Notes: generated by a model from the letters alone, not told the origin. A DNA stretch of 64,000 nucleotides from Treponema pedis (GCF_017161325.1 NZ_CP045670.1:1419367-1483366); one strand, 5' to 3'. Counted from the stretch's first letter, positions 23,746 through 33,546 are shown. A program made the numbers and translations.

Positions 23746-25341
23746 TTACGCTTCTTCAATTATCCACTCACCGACGGTTTTCTCTTCGGCATTAAAACTT
23801 ACTCCGATTAACACGATTTTTTTGTTTTCCGCCCTGTACCGCTCCGCATAGTTTTTTTTCTTAATTTGCTGCAAGGCGGCAGCTGCGGAATCTTTTAACT
23901 TAAATTCAAAAATATACACCGCCGTTTCGGTTTCTACCGTGCAGTCGCTCCTTCCCGTTGATGACGGCGTTTCCGTTTTTACAAACTGCCCCATCAGTGC
24001 AAAGACTAAGTATACGCATATTTGAAAGTTGTGTTCCCTTAACGCAATGCTTTCCGTACTTTCTTTTTTTACCGTGTCGTACGGTACGCTCGCCATTATC
24101 GATTTTAACCGCTGCATAAATTCGTTTACTCTTCCTGCAATAATATCACGGTAAAATTGCGCTACGGAAAAGGCGGCATCGGAATAAAGCACATTTGAAT
24201 AGCTCGGTAAAAGGTTATATAAAAAACCGTAGCGCACTTCGTCATTGGGAAAGCCTAATGTATAAAGCCGTACTGTATTGTCATAATCTTTTATCGTCAA
24301 ATATCCCGCTTGAAACAAAATAGGAATTGCGGAACCGGAGTTCGCCCTGTAATCGGATAAACCGGCGGCATCCATTTCCACATGCCCGTCCAAGTCAGGG
24401 ATATTATAGGAACAATCTTTTAAAGAGTTTACCAAAAAAGTCGGTGTGCCCGTTTCAAACCAATAATTTCCCAATTCTTTTTTTGCAAATGCATTTATTA
24501 CACTAAACGGATTATACACATTTTCACCTGCTTGATGAAACCGATAGCCGTCATATTTTTGTTTTAACTGCAACACTATTTCATCATAAGAACAAGCCGC
24601 TTTTTCCTGTAATATCTTAATTTCAGGTTCAAATATTTTTTCAAGTTCCGTTTGTGTAAGTCCGCATACGGAGCTGAAATCTTCTTCAAAACTTATATCG
24701 CGTAAATTATTTAAATCGCTGAAAATACTTACCTTACTGAATTTTGTAACACCGGTTAAAAAGGCGAACCGTACATATTGGTCTACACTTTTTAACACCG
24801 AGTAAAATGCCTTGAGTGTTGCGCGGTATTCTTCATTTAATGTTTCGTTTACATTCATTGTTTGTAAAAGCGGTTTATCGTATTCGTCTACAAGCACAAC
24901 AACCTGCTTTCCGGTTTTTTCATACGCTCTTTCAAGGAGTTTTTGAAACCGTAAAGCCGGTGTGTCCGATATGCCGCCGTAGATTTCTTCATATCTGCTT
25001 AACTCAAAATTAAGCCGCGCTTTTAAATCGTCCTTTGAGTTAAACTCCCCGACATTAAAATCAAAATAAAAAACGGGATATTCCTGCCACGGCTCATCTG
25101 TTGCATTTTCATATTGCTCGACTGCAAGCTGTTTGAATAATTCTTTTTGCCCTAAAAAGTATGCTTTTAACGTCGAAAGAAAAAGACTTTTACCGAAGCG
25201 GCGCGGGCGGCTTAAAAAATATACCTTGCCTGAATTTGCGAGTTTAGGAATAAATGCGGTTTTATCGACATAAAGAAATTCTTTTTCGCGTAAATCTTTA
25301 AAACTTTGTACGCCGATAGGCAGTTTTCGGTTAAAATCCAT
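23746..25341 (-). CDS. AAA-ATPase-like / PD-(D/E)XK nuclease-domain protein
   Basis: 531 residues. The N-terminus (LPIGVQSFKDLREKEFLYVD, then KTAFIPKL) and the P-loop LSRPRRFGKSLFLSTLKAYF (residues about 44-63) define the AAA-ATPase_like family; VVVLVDEYDKPL is the Walker B region. The C-terminus (GRSDCTVETETAVYIFEFKL) has the D and ExK pattern of a PD-(D/E)XK nuclease-like domain. Such proteins occur in many lineage-specific copies in Treponema and other host-associated anaerobes; their function is not established. The start at 25341 follows AGAGGGACGCTT. Confidence 0.85.
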   Translation of the reverse strand: MDFNRKLPIGVQSFKDLREKEFLYVDKTAFIPKLANSGKVYFLSRPRRFGKSLFLSTLKAYFLGQKELFKQLAVEQYENATDEPWQEYPVFYFDFNVGEFNSKDDLKARLNFELSRYEEIYGGISDTPALRFQKLLERAYEKTGKQVVVLVDEYDKPLLQTMNVNETLNEEYRATLKAFYSVLKSVDQYVRFAFLTGVTKFSKVSIFSDLNNLRDISFEEDFSSVCGLTQTELEKIFEPEIKILQEKAACSYDEIVLQLKQKYDGYRFHQAGENVYNPFSVINAFAKKELGNYWFETGTPTFLVNSLKDCSYNIPDLDGHVEMDAAGLSDYRANSGSAIPILFQAGYLTIKDYDNTVRLYTLGFPNDEVRYGFLYNLLPSYSNVLYSDAAFSVAQFYRDIIAGRVNEFMQRLKSIMASVPYDTVKKESTESIALREHNFQICVYLVFALMGQFVKTETPSSTGRSDCTVETETAVYIFEFKLKDSAAAALQQIKKKNYAERYRAENKKIVLIGVSFNAEEKTVGEWIIEEA

Positions 25342-25395
25342 AAGCGTCCCTCTGCCGTTATTATAGCATATTTTTCAGGATTGTAAAAGTATGGT

Positions 25396-25567
25396 CTATA
25401 GAGTTCTTAAGTGCATAAAGACGCCCCTTGCATCGTTATCCCGTTCGTTCGGGAACATATCGGCGGTTTGTGCCGCTTCGTCAATTCCGGTAATGAGTTT
25501 TTATAAGGTTTGCAAACTGTAATCCGGCAACTTTTAATAAATATTTTTTTGTCGTAGGTCTTGACAT
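25396..25567 (-). pseudogene. ClbS/DfsB-family pseudogene
   Basis: An ATG at 25567 begins MSRPTTKKYLLKVAGLQFAN, matching the N-terminus of ClbS/DfsB four-helix proteins. After LIKTHYRN the frame stops. The adjacent frame continues LITGIDEAAQTADMFPNERD then NDARGVFMHLRTL and a TAG at 25396-25398, matching the NERDxxxRxVxxHL region of the family. So a frameshift near 25480 and a truncation have destroyed it. Intact members have about 160-170 residues. Confidence 0.65.
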
Positions 25568-25568
25568 A

Positions 25569-26519
25569 TCAATTTTTCAGCTCTTTGCGCATTTTGTTAG
25601 GCGTAATACCGTAAGTTTCTTTAAATGCTTTTTGAAAAAAACCGTCGCCGTAGTAGCCGACCGCCTGTGCAACGGCTATAATCGAAAGGTCCGTTTTATG
25701 CAGCAATTCAAGAGCCTTTGTCATTCTCATTTTTTTTGTGTAGCCGTTTATAGTTGTGTGAAACAGTTCTTTAAACCCCGTTACCGTTTTTTGCTGATTA
25801 AGTGCAAACCGTTTTGTTAATTCCGCTATGGTAAAATCCTCTGCAAAGTGAAGCTCGATATATTTTTTTACTTCGTTTAAAACGGATTTATCTTGAGGCG
25901 AAAGATAAACGGCACATTTTAAAGGTTTACTATAAATATAATCGTACAAAAGTGCAAATGCTTCATACGCTTTACCGTGAATAAATAACCGTAAAGCCGC
26001 TCCTTCCAATGTACATTCTTTAAGTTGATTGCAAATAAGTGAAAGTTGAGGAATTGTTATGGGGGCGGGATTTAAAGCCTCCGCCGCTTTTTCAAAAAAA
26101 TCTTCATGCAGTTTAATAGGCAGTGTATCAAAAAACTTTTTACGGAAGGCAAAACCTGCATTCACCAGCCGTATATTCGGTTCAATCCTTTTGTATCCGT
26201 CAAAAACCGGATAATTTACATAGGCATTTAGTCCGTACTCAAATTCAAAACGGCTCTCTTCTTTTTGATAATACGAAGCGGAACCGGTATAGTAATGACC
26301 TGCCTCCAATATAAGCTCATCGACATGTTCTTTTATTATAAAGGGAGTAAAAAGCGTACAGTCGGAAACGACAGCCATAGCCGATTCGGAATCTCCCAAA
26401 ACGGAAAAACCGCCGCTCCCTTTTTCTTCAGGTAAACGGTAGTCGATTCTGCCGTTTTGTATATGTTTAATAAAGCCGTACCGCTCAAAATCAGCCCAAT
26501 AATCTTCAAGCGTTCTCAT
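25569..26519 (-). CDS. AraC-family transcriptional regulator
   Basis: 316 residues. The C-terminal 100 residues are an AraC DNA-binding domain with two helix-turn-helix units (HFAEDFTIAELTKRFALNQQ and TDLSIIAVAQAVGYYGDGFF, then QKAFKETYGITPNKMRKEL). The N-terminal 200 residues are a variable sensing domain. It is divergent from the two-gene ABC exporter starting at 26709, an arrangement like that of YbtA-type regulators with paired exporters, so it probably controls them. Confidence 0.85.
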   Translation of the reverse strand: MRTLEDYWADFERYGFIKHIQNGRIDYRLPEEKGSGGFSVLGDSESAMAVVSDCTLFTPFIIKEHVDELILEAGHYYTGSASYYQKEESRFEFEYGLNAYVNYPVFDGYKRIEPNIRLVNAGFAFRKKFFDTLPIKLHEDFFEKAAEALNPAPITIPQLSLICNQLKECTLEGAALRLFIHGKAYEAFALLYDYIYSKPLKCAVYLSPQDKSVLNEVKKYIELHFAEDFTIAELTKRFALNQQKTVTGFKELFHTTINGYTKKMRMTKALELLHKTDLSIIAVAQAVGYYGDGFFQKAFKETYGITPNKMRKELKN

Positions 26520-26635
26520 ATTTACTCCCGTTCTTTTATGTATATTTCTTTTCTATTTGAAGTTTATTATAGCATAATAATGCGGAAAAAGCAAGAATTT
26601 TTACATTTTTCTGCTTAAATTAAAGCCTTATCATC

Positions 26636-26664
26636 TTGACAACGGTTTTTAAAACGACTAATAT
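26636..26664 (+). promoter_or_regulatory. Promoter of the paired ABC exporter genes
   Basis: TTGACA (26636-26641), a 17-base spacer and TAATAT (26659-26664) form a near-consensus promoter 45 bases before the gene. Downstream the short direct repeat TTAATAAC/ACTACTAAC could be a regulator site. Confidence 0.6.
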
Positions 26665-26708
26665 TAAGTTAATAACTACTAACAAAATAAAAATATGAGG
26701 AGGCTGTT

Positions 26709-28508
26709 TTGAATAAAAAATCTCAAGGTATATTGGAACATATTTTCTCGGTAACGGAGAAAGGAAGGGGCATTTTAACGGCAGGCATAACCGCTTCGGT
26801 TATCGGAATGCTTTGTAATGTCGTACCCTATATTTCGGTGTATTATATCGGAAAGCTTTTTTTGACGGACGGAGTTTCGAACAATAAAGGAGCGATTCTT
26901 TTTTGGGTACTCATTGCAGGGGCTGCAATACTTTTAAATTTGGTTTTTTCCTTTTGCGGAAGTCTCGGCTGTCATACTGCGGCATTTAAAATTTTGTACC
27001 GATACAGAATAAAAATTATGGAGCATTTGGGGAAATTGCCGATAGGGTTTTTCGCCGAACACACAAGCGGCGGTATTCAAAAAATTATGGACGAGGATAT
27101 TGGAAAACTTGAGGGAGTCATTGCGCATATAATGCCCGATATGATTGGCTCGACTCTTGTCCTCCTTTTATTATTGGCGGGTATCGGGTATCTTAATATT
27201 TTTTTGGCGCTCACGGTAATTCTTTCGATTGCGGCAGGATTCTTTTTTCAATTTTCGATTTTCGGCGGTGAAAAGGCAAAACAAATCTATGCAGATGTTA
27301 CACAGTCCGCACAGAACATTACCGGAGCATTTTCGGAATATGTCAAGGGAATAGCCGAAGTAAAACTGTTCGGAAAAACGCACGGAATGACAAAGACTTT
27401 AGAAAAATATATTGACGATTATGAATTTTGGGAAGTAACAAGTTATAAAAGAGCCGCTTTCAATATGACTATGTATAAAAGCATCGGCTTATCCCTTCTT
27501 ACCTTTGTTCTTCCGGCAGGGGGATTGTTGATTACTTACAGTCCGACAGGCGATACCGTTTTGTCGGTGCTGATGGCGCTTATCATCACTCCTGCCTTGT
27601 GGGAACCCTTATTAACCTGCATTGATTATGCCGCACAGTTGCGTATGACGCAGGCGGGCTTACAGCAAATAGAGCTCATACTGAATAGTCCCGTTTTTGA
27701 TTTTAAACCGGAGCAAAAGCGGATTGCACACAATAGTGTTGAGTTTGAAAATGTTTCTTTTTCATATCAAAGCGAAACGGATTCCGGTCGGCACAAAGCA
27801 TTGGATTCGGTTTCTTTTTCATGTAACGAAGGAGAAATGACCGCCTTAGTCGGAGAATCGGGAAGCGGAAAATCAACCGTCGGGCAATTATTGTTACGGT
27901 TTTATGATATTCATCAAGGACGCATTACAATCGGCGGTAAGGATATACGGACAATAGAAACAAAAGAATTGATGGATAAAATTGCCTTTGTGTTTCAAGA
28001 TACCTTTATTTTTTCCGACACGGTAAAAAACAATATTATAATGAATAAAAATATTCCGGAAGAAAAACTGATTGAAGCGGCAAAACAGGCATGCTGTCAT
28101 GATTTTATTATGAAACTGCCTGAAGGCTACGATACGCTCATCGGTTCGGGCAACATACAATTATCGGGCGGAGAAGCGCAGCGTATTTCCATTGCGCGGG
28201 CATTTTTAAAGGAGTCGCCTATTATTATCCTAGATGAAGCCCTCGCCTATACCGATGCGGAAAATGAAAACGTCATACAGGAAGCGATTAAAAATCTGAT
28301 TAAACATAAAACGGTCATTGTTATTGCACATAGACTGCAAAGTATTATGGAAGCGGATAACATCATCGTATTACAAAACGGAAAAATTATTGAACGGGGT
28401 ACCCATACGGAGTTGATAAGTAAGAATACGGAATATAAAACGTTATGGAAGCTGCAATATGAAGCGGACGAATGGGAACTTGAACACAGAGGAGAAGCGA
28501 TACAATGA
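26709..28508 (+). CDS. ABC transporter, permease-ATPase fusion (first of a pair)
   Basis: The gene starts with TTG at 26709, seven bases after GGAGGCTG; the product is 599 residues. An exporter-type six-helix membrane domain (GILTAGITASVIGMLCNVVP onward, residues about 1-310) precedes an ATPase with Walker A GESGSGKST, the signature LSGGEAQR, Walker B IIILDEALAYTD and H-loop AHR. The Asp after Walker B that follows the catalytic Glu is unusual: ALAYTD in place of ATSxLD. The gene overlaps the next ABC gene by four bases (ATGA), so the two very likely form a heterodimer. The layout, with a divergent AraC regulator, is like that of YbtP/YbtQ-type siderophore-linked systems; the substrate is unproven. 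Confidence 0.9.
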   Translation: MNKKSQGILEHIFSVTEKGRGILTAGITASVIGMLCNVVPYISVYYIGKLFLTDGVSNNKGAILFWVLIAGAAILLNLVFSFCGSLGCHTAAFKILYRYRIKIMEHLGKLPIGFFAEHTSGGIQKIMDEDIGKLEGVIAHIMPDMIGSTLVLLLLLAGIGYLNIFLALTVILSIAAGFFFQFSIFGGEKAKQIYADVTQSAQNITGAFSEYVKGIAEVKLFGKTHGMTKTLEKYIDDYEFWEVTSYKRAAFNMTMYKSIGLSLLTFVLPAGGLLITYSPTGDTVLSVLMALIITPALWEPLLTCIDYAAQLRMTQAGLQQIELILNSPVFDFKPEQKRIAHNSVEFENVSFSYQSETDSGRHKALDSVSFSCNEGEMTALVGESGSGKSTVGQLLLRFYDIHQGRITIGGKDIRTIETKELMDKIAFVFQDTFIFSDTVKNNIIMNKNIPEEKLIEAAKQACCHDFIMKLPEGYDTLIGSGNIQLSGGEAQRISIARAFLKESPIIILDEALAYTDAENENVIQEAIKNLIKHKTVIVIAHRLQSIMEADNIIVLQNGKIIERGTHTELISKNTEYKTLWKLQYEADEWELEHRGEAIQ

Positions 28509-30265
28509 AAGAAATTATACGTAAATTTACAATGGGGCATCCTTACGAGATGACAGTGCCCGTTGTTTGGTATTTTTTAGAAGGCGTTACTATGAGCTTT
28601 CCGGCAATTGCAATATATTTTGCAATAAACGTGTTGATTATCCGTTTTAAAAATCCTACCGCTATTTTTGATGACGGATTTTGGAGCATTGCCCTATGGC
28701 TTGCAGGCTTTTTTTTATTGCAATTTATTATAAGTTTTATAACCTTTTTAAAAACCTTCCTTCCCGCTGCAAAAAATTCGGCGGCACATAAAAAAGAATT
28801 TATACAAAAGATAAAAACACTGCCGTTGGGGTTTTTCTCAAAAACAAAAACGGGCGAGCTTATCAATACCTTTACCGGAGATTTTTTGGCAATTGAACAA
28901 AGTATGGCAGCTTTAGTTACCGCTTTGTTCGGCGTTATATTTTCCTGTCTTGTAACCTCCGTTTTTATGTTTTACTTTAATGCAAAAATGGCGGCGGCTT
29001 TTTATATTACCATTCCTGTTGCAGCCTTTATAACCTATACCTCGCTTAAAATACTTGCAAAACTTACGGTGCAAGCAAGAGCGGCAAAAGACGAAGCTGC
29101 GGATTCTTTACATGAATATATTTTAGGTATGAAGATACTGCGCTCTTACAATCAAACGGGAAGCGGTTTTAAAAAACTTAAAAATGCATACGCTAATCTT
29201 ATGAATGTCTGTATAAAAGGCGAAAGTATAGGCGGCGCTCTTTTAGGTTTTTCGTCTACAATGGTGCGGGCCGGGCTTCCCCTTATGTGTTTTACCGGCG
29301 CATATCTGGTGCTCGGCGGCACCGTATCGTTAGCGGAATTTTTAAGTATTATCATTATCGGGACAAAGATTATCAGTCCGCTTTTAATGTGGGTACGCTA
29401 TATAACGATTTTAAGAGTCCATTATGAAAGCGCAACAAGAATCGATACTATCATGCGGGAAAAGCCGCTTACGGGAGAAAAAACGCTTAACCTGACCGAC
29501 GATATTGTATTTGACAAGGTGAGCTTTTCGTATTCAAAAAGGGAAAAAACACTTGAGAATGTTTCCTGCACATTTAAAAAGAACACACTTACCGCAATTG
29601 TCGGGCCGTCAGGCGGCGGTAAATCGACAATGTTACGGCTTATCGCACGATTTTGGGACACGGACGGAGGCGAGATAAAAATCGGAGGTATTACTTTAAA
29701 AGATATTCAGGCGGAACAGTGGATAAAACACATTTCGTTTGTACTGCAAGATGTGTATCTTTTTAATGAAACAATACGGGAAAATATTGTGTTCGGTAAT
29801 GAAAAGGCAACGGAAGAAGATATGATTGAAGCGGCAAAACAGGCATGCTGTCATGATTTTATTATGAAACTGCCTGAAGGCTATGATACGACAGTCGGCG
29901 AAGGGGGCTGTACGCTTTCGGGCGGAGAAAAGCAGCGGATTTCCATTGCACGGGCATTGTTAAAAAATGCACCGATACTTTTATTGGACGAGCCGACCGC
30001 CAGTTTGGACGCGCGGAATGAGGTTGCACTGCAAAAGGCGTTGTCGAATCTGGTAAAAAACAAAACGGTTATTATGATAGCGCACCGCTTAAAAACGGTT
30101 AAAAATGCGGATAACATTATCGTACTGGATAAGGGAAAAATCGCTGAACAGGGTAGGCATTCCGAATTACTTGAGCGGAAGGGGCTGTATGCACGGCTTT
30201 GGCATTTACAACATAAAACAAAGGAATTAAAGCTTTCGACCGGGAGGAAAAAGAATACACAGTAA
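28505..30265 (+). CDS. ABC transporter, permease-ATPase fusion (second of a pair)
   Basis: 586 residues, started by the ATG that overlaps the stop of the previous gene. The membrane domain occupies residues about 1-320 and the ATPase the rest: Walker A GPSGGGKST, signature LSGGEKQR, Walker B ILLLDEPTASLD and H-loop AHR, all canonical. Compared with its partner, this is the half with a fully standard ATP site. A stretch of 59 bases (29824-29882) is identical to 28071-28129 in the partner gene, much more than the surrounding divergence would predict. Confidence 0.9.
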   Translation: MKEIIRKFTMGHPYEMTVPVVWYFLEGVTMSFPAIAIYFAINVLIIRFKNPTAIFDDGFWSIALWLAGFFLLQFIISFITFLKTFLPAAKNSAAHKKEFIQKIKTLPLGFFSKTKTGELINTFTGDFLAIEQSMAALVTALFGVIFSCLVTSVFMFYFNAKMAAAFYITIPVAAFITYTSLKILAKLTVQARAAKDEAADSLHEYILGMKILRSYNQTGSGFKKLKNAYANLMNVCIKGESIGGALLGFSSTMVRAGLPLMCFTGAYLVLGGTVSLAEFLSIIIIGTKIISPLLMWVRYITILRVHYESATRIDTIMREKPLTGEKTLNLTDDIVFDKVSFSYSKREKTLENVSCTFKKNTLTAIVGPSGGGKSTMLRLIARFWDTDGGEIKIGGITLKDIQAEQWIKHISFVLQDVYLFNETIRENIVFGNEKATEEDMIEAAKQACCHDFIMKLPEGYDTTVGEGGCTLSGGEKQRISIARALLKNAPILLLDEPTASLDARNEVALQKALSNLVKNKTVIMIAHRLKTVKNADNIIVLDKGKIAEQGRHSELLERKGLYARLWHLQHKTKELKLSTGRKKNTQ

Positions 30266-30362
30266 AAGATACGGGCGGGATTGCAGAATAATACACTGTG
30301 TCGAAAGAACGTAAAAAAAATTATTTCCCGATATAAAAGCCGCGCTTAGAAGGGGGCTTTCC

Positions 30363-30475
30363 AAAAACTTCAGTTTTTAGAGGTGAGCTTTGCTCACCGG
30401 TTTTCCTTAGATTTAACTTGCGATGTTTAAAATTAAGTCATTATGATACAAAGACTTAATTTTAAACTCGACGGG
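30363..30475. repeat. Hairpin cluster related to the modular repeats (copy F)
   Basis: Three consecutive stems: AAAAACT/AGTTTTT (30363-30378), GGTGAGC/GCTCACC (30382-30398) and a perfect 14-bp stem at 30426-30439 with 30453-30466. The last is followed by CTCGAC, the same bases that follow the GGCAAAC stem in the other copies. The first may also serve as the terminator of the ABC operon. Confidence 0.5.
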
Positions 30476-30648
30476 GATGGCGAAAAAGTAACCGACTTTT
30501 GAGACATCCCCTTATTTCCTGCATTTATAAGCGGCAAAGGCGGTATTGTTTTTGCCTGAACCGACATGTGGCAAAAACGGTTTAAATACGGTATAATATC
30601 GGCAAAATTAAAAATCGGAAGATGTAAAAAGGAATAAAGATAATTTTT

Positions 30649-31281
30649 ATGAAATGTATTATGCTTCACGGTTTGGGGCAAAGTTCTGCAAGTTGGAAAC
30701 AAACTATAGATACGATGAATAATGGAGTAATAAATGGCGGAAAGGATATTGATTGCCCCGACTTATTTACATTGGTTAAAGATAAGGAAATAAATTATGC
30801 CGATTTGTATTGTGCATTTTCGGAATATTGTAAAAGGTATTCCGAGCCGATACGTATCTGCGGTTTATCTTTGGGCGGTATTCTTGCATTGCACTATACA
30901 ATTGAAAATAGCGATAAGGTTAATGCTTTGGCGCTTATCGGAGTACAGTATGCTATGCCTAAGATGTTGCTTAAGGCTCAAAATATAATTTTTTCCATGC
31001 TGCCTGAAAAAGTTTTTAAAAAAACGGGATTAAAAAAGAAAGAGCTTATACATCTTTCCGATTCGATGATTGATTTGGATTTCAGCAGGGAGTTATGTAA
31101 GATAACTTGCCCCGCTCTTATTATTTGCGGAGAAAAGGACAGGGTTAATATGAATGCCGCCTTGCGTTTAAAAACGGTGTTGCCGAATGCGGAATTGAAC
31201 ATTATTAAAAAGGCGGGGCATGAAGTAAATAAGGATAATCCGATAAGATTGGGAGAGGTGTTAAACGGGTTTTTAGGGTAA
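30649..31281 (+). CDS. Alpha/beta hydrolase
   Basis: 210 residues. The oxyanion region is MLHGLGQSSASW (residues about 5-16), the nucleophile elbow ICGLSLGG (serine near residue 79), the acid is probably Asp in CGEKDRVN, and the catalytic His is in AGHEVNKDNP. It is a small hydrolase with a short lid, of unknown substrate. It stands alone between two hairpin-rich spacers. Confidence 0.85.
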   Translation: MKCIMLHGLGQSSASWKQTIDTMNNGVINGGKDIDCPDLFTLVKDKEINYADLYCAFSEYCKRYSEPIRICGLSLGGILALHYTIENSDKVNALALIGVQYAMPKMLLKAQNIIFSMLPEKVFKKTGLKKKELIHLSDSMIDLDFSRELCKITCPALIICGEKDRVNMNAALRLKTVLPNAELNIIKKAGHEVNKDNPIRLGEVLNGFLG

Positions 31282-31380
31282 TAAACTTAAAGGTTGCCCT
31301 GCCTTTTATACCGCTTAAAAACGCAAGAGAAAAAAGGCAGAGAGCTTTTTAAAAAGGGGTTAAAAAGCGTTTAAAACAGG

Positions 31381-32154
31381 TTAAAATGAGCCCTTGTAGC
31401 CGAGCTCGCGGAGCCTTTTTTGGGTTTTTACCGATAAGGCAAGTTTTTCAAAGGTTGCATGACCGCCTATTTTAACCCCGTCGGGTATTATAATTTCTTT
31501 TAAATTGGGGCACTCGGCAAAGCCACCGTTAGACGGCCCTTCCGTACCGATAAATTTAATATGGGAGGGAATTTTTACTTCCGTAAATGTACAAGCTGCA
31601 TAGGCACCTAAATGTTCCGCCGATTGTGGCGCCGTAAACTCTTCCAAATAAAGGAAGAAATAGGCGTTAAGCCACTCGTCCTCAATATACGTTTTATACT
31701 TGGCGTTTTTACCCGGTATTATTTTTTTTGCACAAAGCGAGGAGAAGTTTCCCCCCTGCACCATAGGGCCTTTAATATAAACCGTTTCGACATTGTCGGG
31801 AATAATTACCGCATCATAGGGGATAAGCCCGTCTTCCTGACTTTTGGCTTCCGGATTAAATTTTTTAAAAGGCTCGGTTACGGTTATGCTTTTTACGGGT
31901 AAGCCTTCAATCTTACCGGGGTAGTGAAGGACGGTAAGATTCCACATTTCCCCTTTTTTATCGTAAAACTCTTCTTTCATTTTGTTTGAAAATCCGGTTA
32001 TTTCAACAGCCTTACCGTCTTTGCTAAGAGTGTAACTGAAATAATCCGCCGCCATGGGCTTTGAGCCCCCTACACCGCTTCCTTCTTTTTCGCTGCATGA
32101 GGCTCCCGCCAGGAAAACCGCAGTTAAAAGAATACTTAAGATAATTTTTTTCAT
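31381..32154 (-). CDS. BspA-like leucine-rich-repeat lipoprotein
   Basis: 257 residues with a lipoprotein signal (ILLTAVFLAGASC, Cys near 20). Later segments are LRR_5/BspA-type repeats: YDAVIIPDNVETVYIKGPM, ACTFTEVKIPSHIKFIGTEG and FAECPNLKEIIIPDGVKIGG. BspA-like proteins are surface proteins of oral spirochaetes and Bacteroidetes that contribute to adhesion. This one is small, with few repeats. The start at 32154 follows AGGAGGATTAAAA. Confidence 0.8.
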   Translation of the reverse strand: MKKIILSILLTAVFLAGASCSEKEGSGVGGSKPMAADYFSYTLSKDGKAVEITGFSNKMKEEFYDKKGEMWNLTVLHYPGKIEGLPVKSITVTEPFKKFNPEAKSQEDGLIPYDAVIIPDNVETVYIKGPMVQGGNFSSLCAKKIIPGKNAKYKTYIEDEWLNAYFFLYLEEFTAPQSAEHLGAYAACTFTEVKIPSHIKFIGTEGPSNGGFAECPNLKEIIIPDGVKIGGHATFEKLALSVKTQKRLRELGYKGSF

Positions 32155-32236
32155 TTTTAATCCTCCTATATAAATCGATTAGTTATGAAAAAATCGTTAA
32201 GGCGCTTTTTATGCCCCGCGCCTTGATAGGGCTTTT

Positions 32237-32863
32237 TTACTTTTTTTCTCCCGGCTTCCAAAAAGCCATATCAAGGATTTTCATGGGCGGGTAGTCTATG
32301 CCGTCTTCGGTTTGTATTTTAAGCCTCATTTTTTCAAGTTCGGGGTGTTCTTTGTAAAAGGTACAAAGCTCCAAAATCGACTTTTTGTTAAAGGTTTGAC
32401 ACAGATGTATTGCCTGGAGGGCACTACATACATTGGTGTCGTAGGCTACGGAGCAGGCAAAGGCGCCCGTAATAATTTTGGAAATAAGGGTAACGGTAAT
32501 GTTTCTGTCGTCCTTATTTTTTAAAGAGTCTAAACACGAGAAAAGCTCATTTTTAAGGGTAATTATAAGGGAAGCATTGGCTTCAACCGTGTCGATACTT
32601 GCGTTTTGAAGTATTTTAAAACGCGGGTCTTTAAGAAGGTTTATTACCGGAAGTAAGATGCGCCGGTTATGGTTAAGAAGAAAGGAGTTTCTTAACATAC
32701 CCCAACTTGCCAAGAACATAAAAAGTTCTTTAGCCAAAACGTCATCAGCGGTCTTTTTTTGTCTGAAGACGAGGTTACAGTCAATCCACGAGTAATACCG
32801 CGTATTGTCGGATTTAGAGGTTTCTTCTCTAAAACTTTGCAGGTTTTCCAAAAGTTCGCTCAT
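32237..32863 (-). CDS. Conserved hypothetical protein, 208 aa
   Basis: Soluble, mostly helical 208-residue protein: SDNTRYYSWIDCNLVFRQKK near the N-terminus, a hydrophobic central helix (LAKELFMFLASWGMLRNSFL), VTLISKIITGAFACSVAYDT in the middle, and DYPPMKILDMAFW near the C-terminus. I recognise no family. The start at 32863 has a perfect AGGAGG site. It is followed by the lipoprotein gene on the same strand after 82 bases, and may be cotranscribed with it. Confidence 0.55.
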   Translation of the reverse strand: MSELLENLQSFREETSKSDNTRYYSWIDCNLVFRQKKTADDVLAKELFMFLASWGMLRNSFLLNHNRRILLPVINLLKDPRFKILQNASIDTVEANASLIITLKNELFSCLDSLKNKDDRNITVTLISKIITGAFACSVAYDTNVCSALQAIHLCQTFNKKSILELCTFYKEHPELEKMRLKIQTEDGIDYPPMKILDMAFWKPGEKK

Positions 32864-32939
32864 ATATGTTCCTCCTAAAAAAAAACAGCTCCATTATATA
32901 AAAAAAAAATGTCAAGTGGGGAAATTTGATGATTTTTGA

Positions 32940-33130
32940 GGGGGAGAGGACAACTTTTTCGGATAAAAGTTTTCCTCTCCCCCTTATACCCCCTCTCTTT
33001 TCAAAAGAACCGCTTAGGGGCTCCGCCCCTAAGAACCCCGCCCAAAAAGGTACGTCCTGTACCTTTTTGGGCTTCGAGTTTTCTTGCAGCAAACTCGCGG
33101 GTAGTTTTTTTGGGGCGGGTTGCGGGGGCA
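32940..33130. repeat. G-rich structured repeat, family 2, copy a
   Basis: GGGGGAGAGGA (32940-32950) pairs with TCCTCTCCCCC (32973-32983); then TAGGGGC/GCCCCTA and CCAAAAAGGTAC/GTACCTTTTTGG hairpins. The GC content is well above the neighbouring genes. Copies b to e share the same order. Confidence 0.7.
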
Positions 33131-33200
33131 AAGGCGCTTACGCGCTTTGCTTGTGTGCGAGGGGGTGGTTTTTTCTTATTTTGTCGATGTCATTTAAGGA

Positions 33201-33352
33201 GGGGGAGAGGACAGCTTTTTCGGATAAAAGTTTTCCTCTCCCCCCTGTGACCCCCTCTCTTTTCAAAAGAACCGCTTAGGGGCTCTGCCCCTAAGGACCC
33301 CGCTTACGGCTGGGGTTTATGGCGGGGTCGGGGCAAAGGGGCTTCGCTGTTT
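33201..33352. repeat. G-rich structured repeat, family 2, copy b
   Basis: It repeats the GGGGGAGAGGA/TCCTCTCCCCC and AGGGGC/GCCCCT hairpins of copy a, then continues with CTTACGGCTGGGGTTTATGG and GGCAAAGGGGCTTCGCTG, which recurs in copy d. No gene is supported between here and 33546. Confidence 0.7.
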
Positions 33353-33546
33353 GCGGCTGGCGGCTATGATTTGGGATTGCAATTTAATTAGCGGGTTGCG
33401 CTATGGGGGTGTTTTTAACCGCTCGGAGCGCAGAGGGTGCTAGGGGTTCGGGGTGCCGTATTTTACAAGCCCTCTATTGTCTCTTTGCGTGCTCTGCGAG
33501 CTTTGCGGTTTTGTTTTAACTGCTAAGAGCGGCTTACTAAAGGGGT

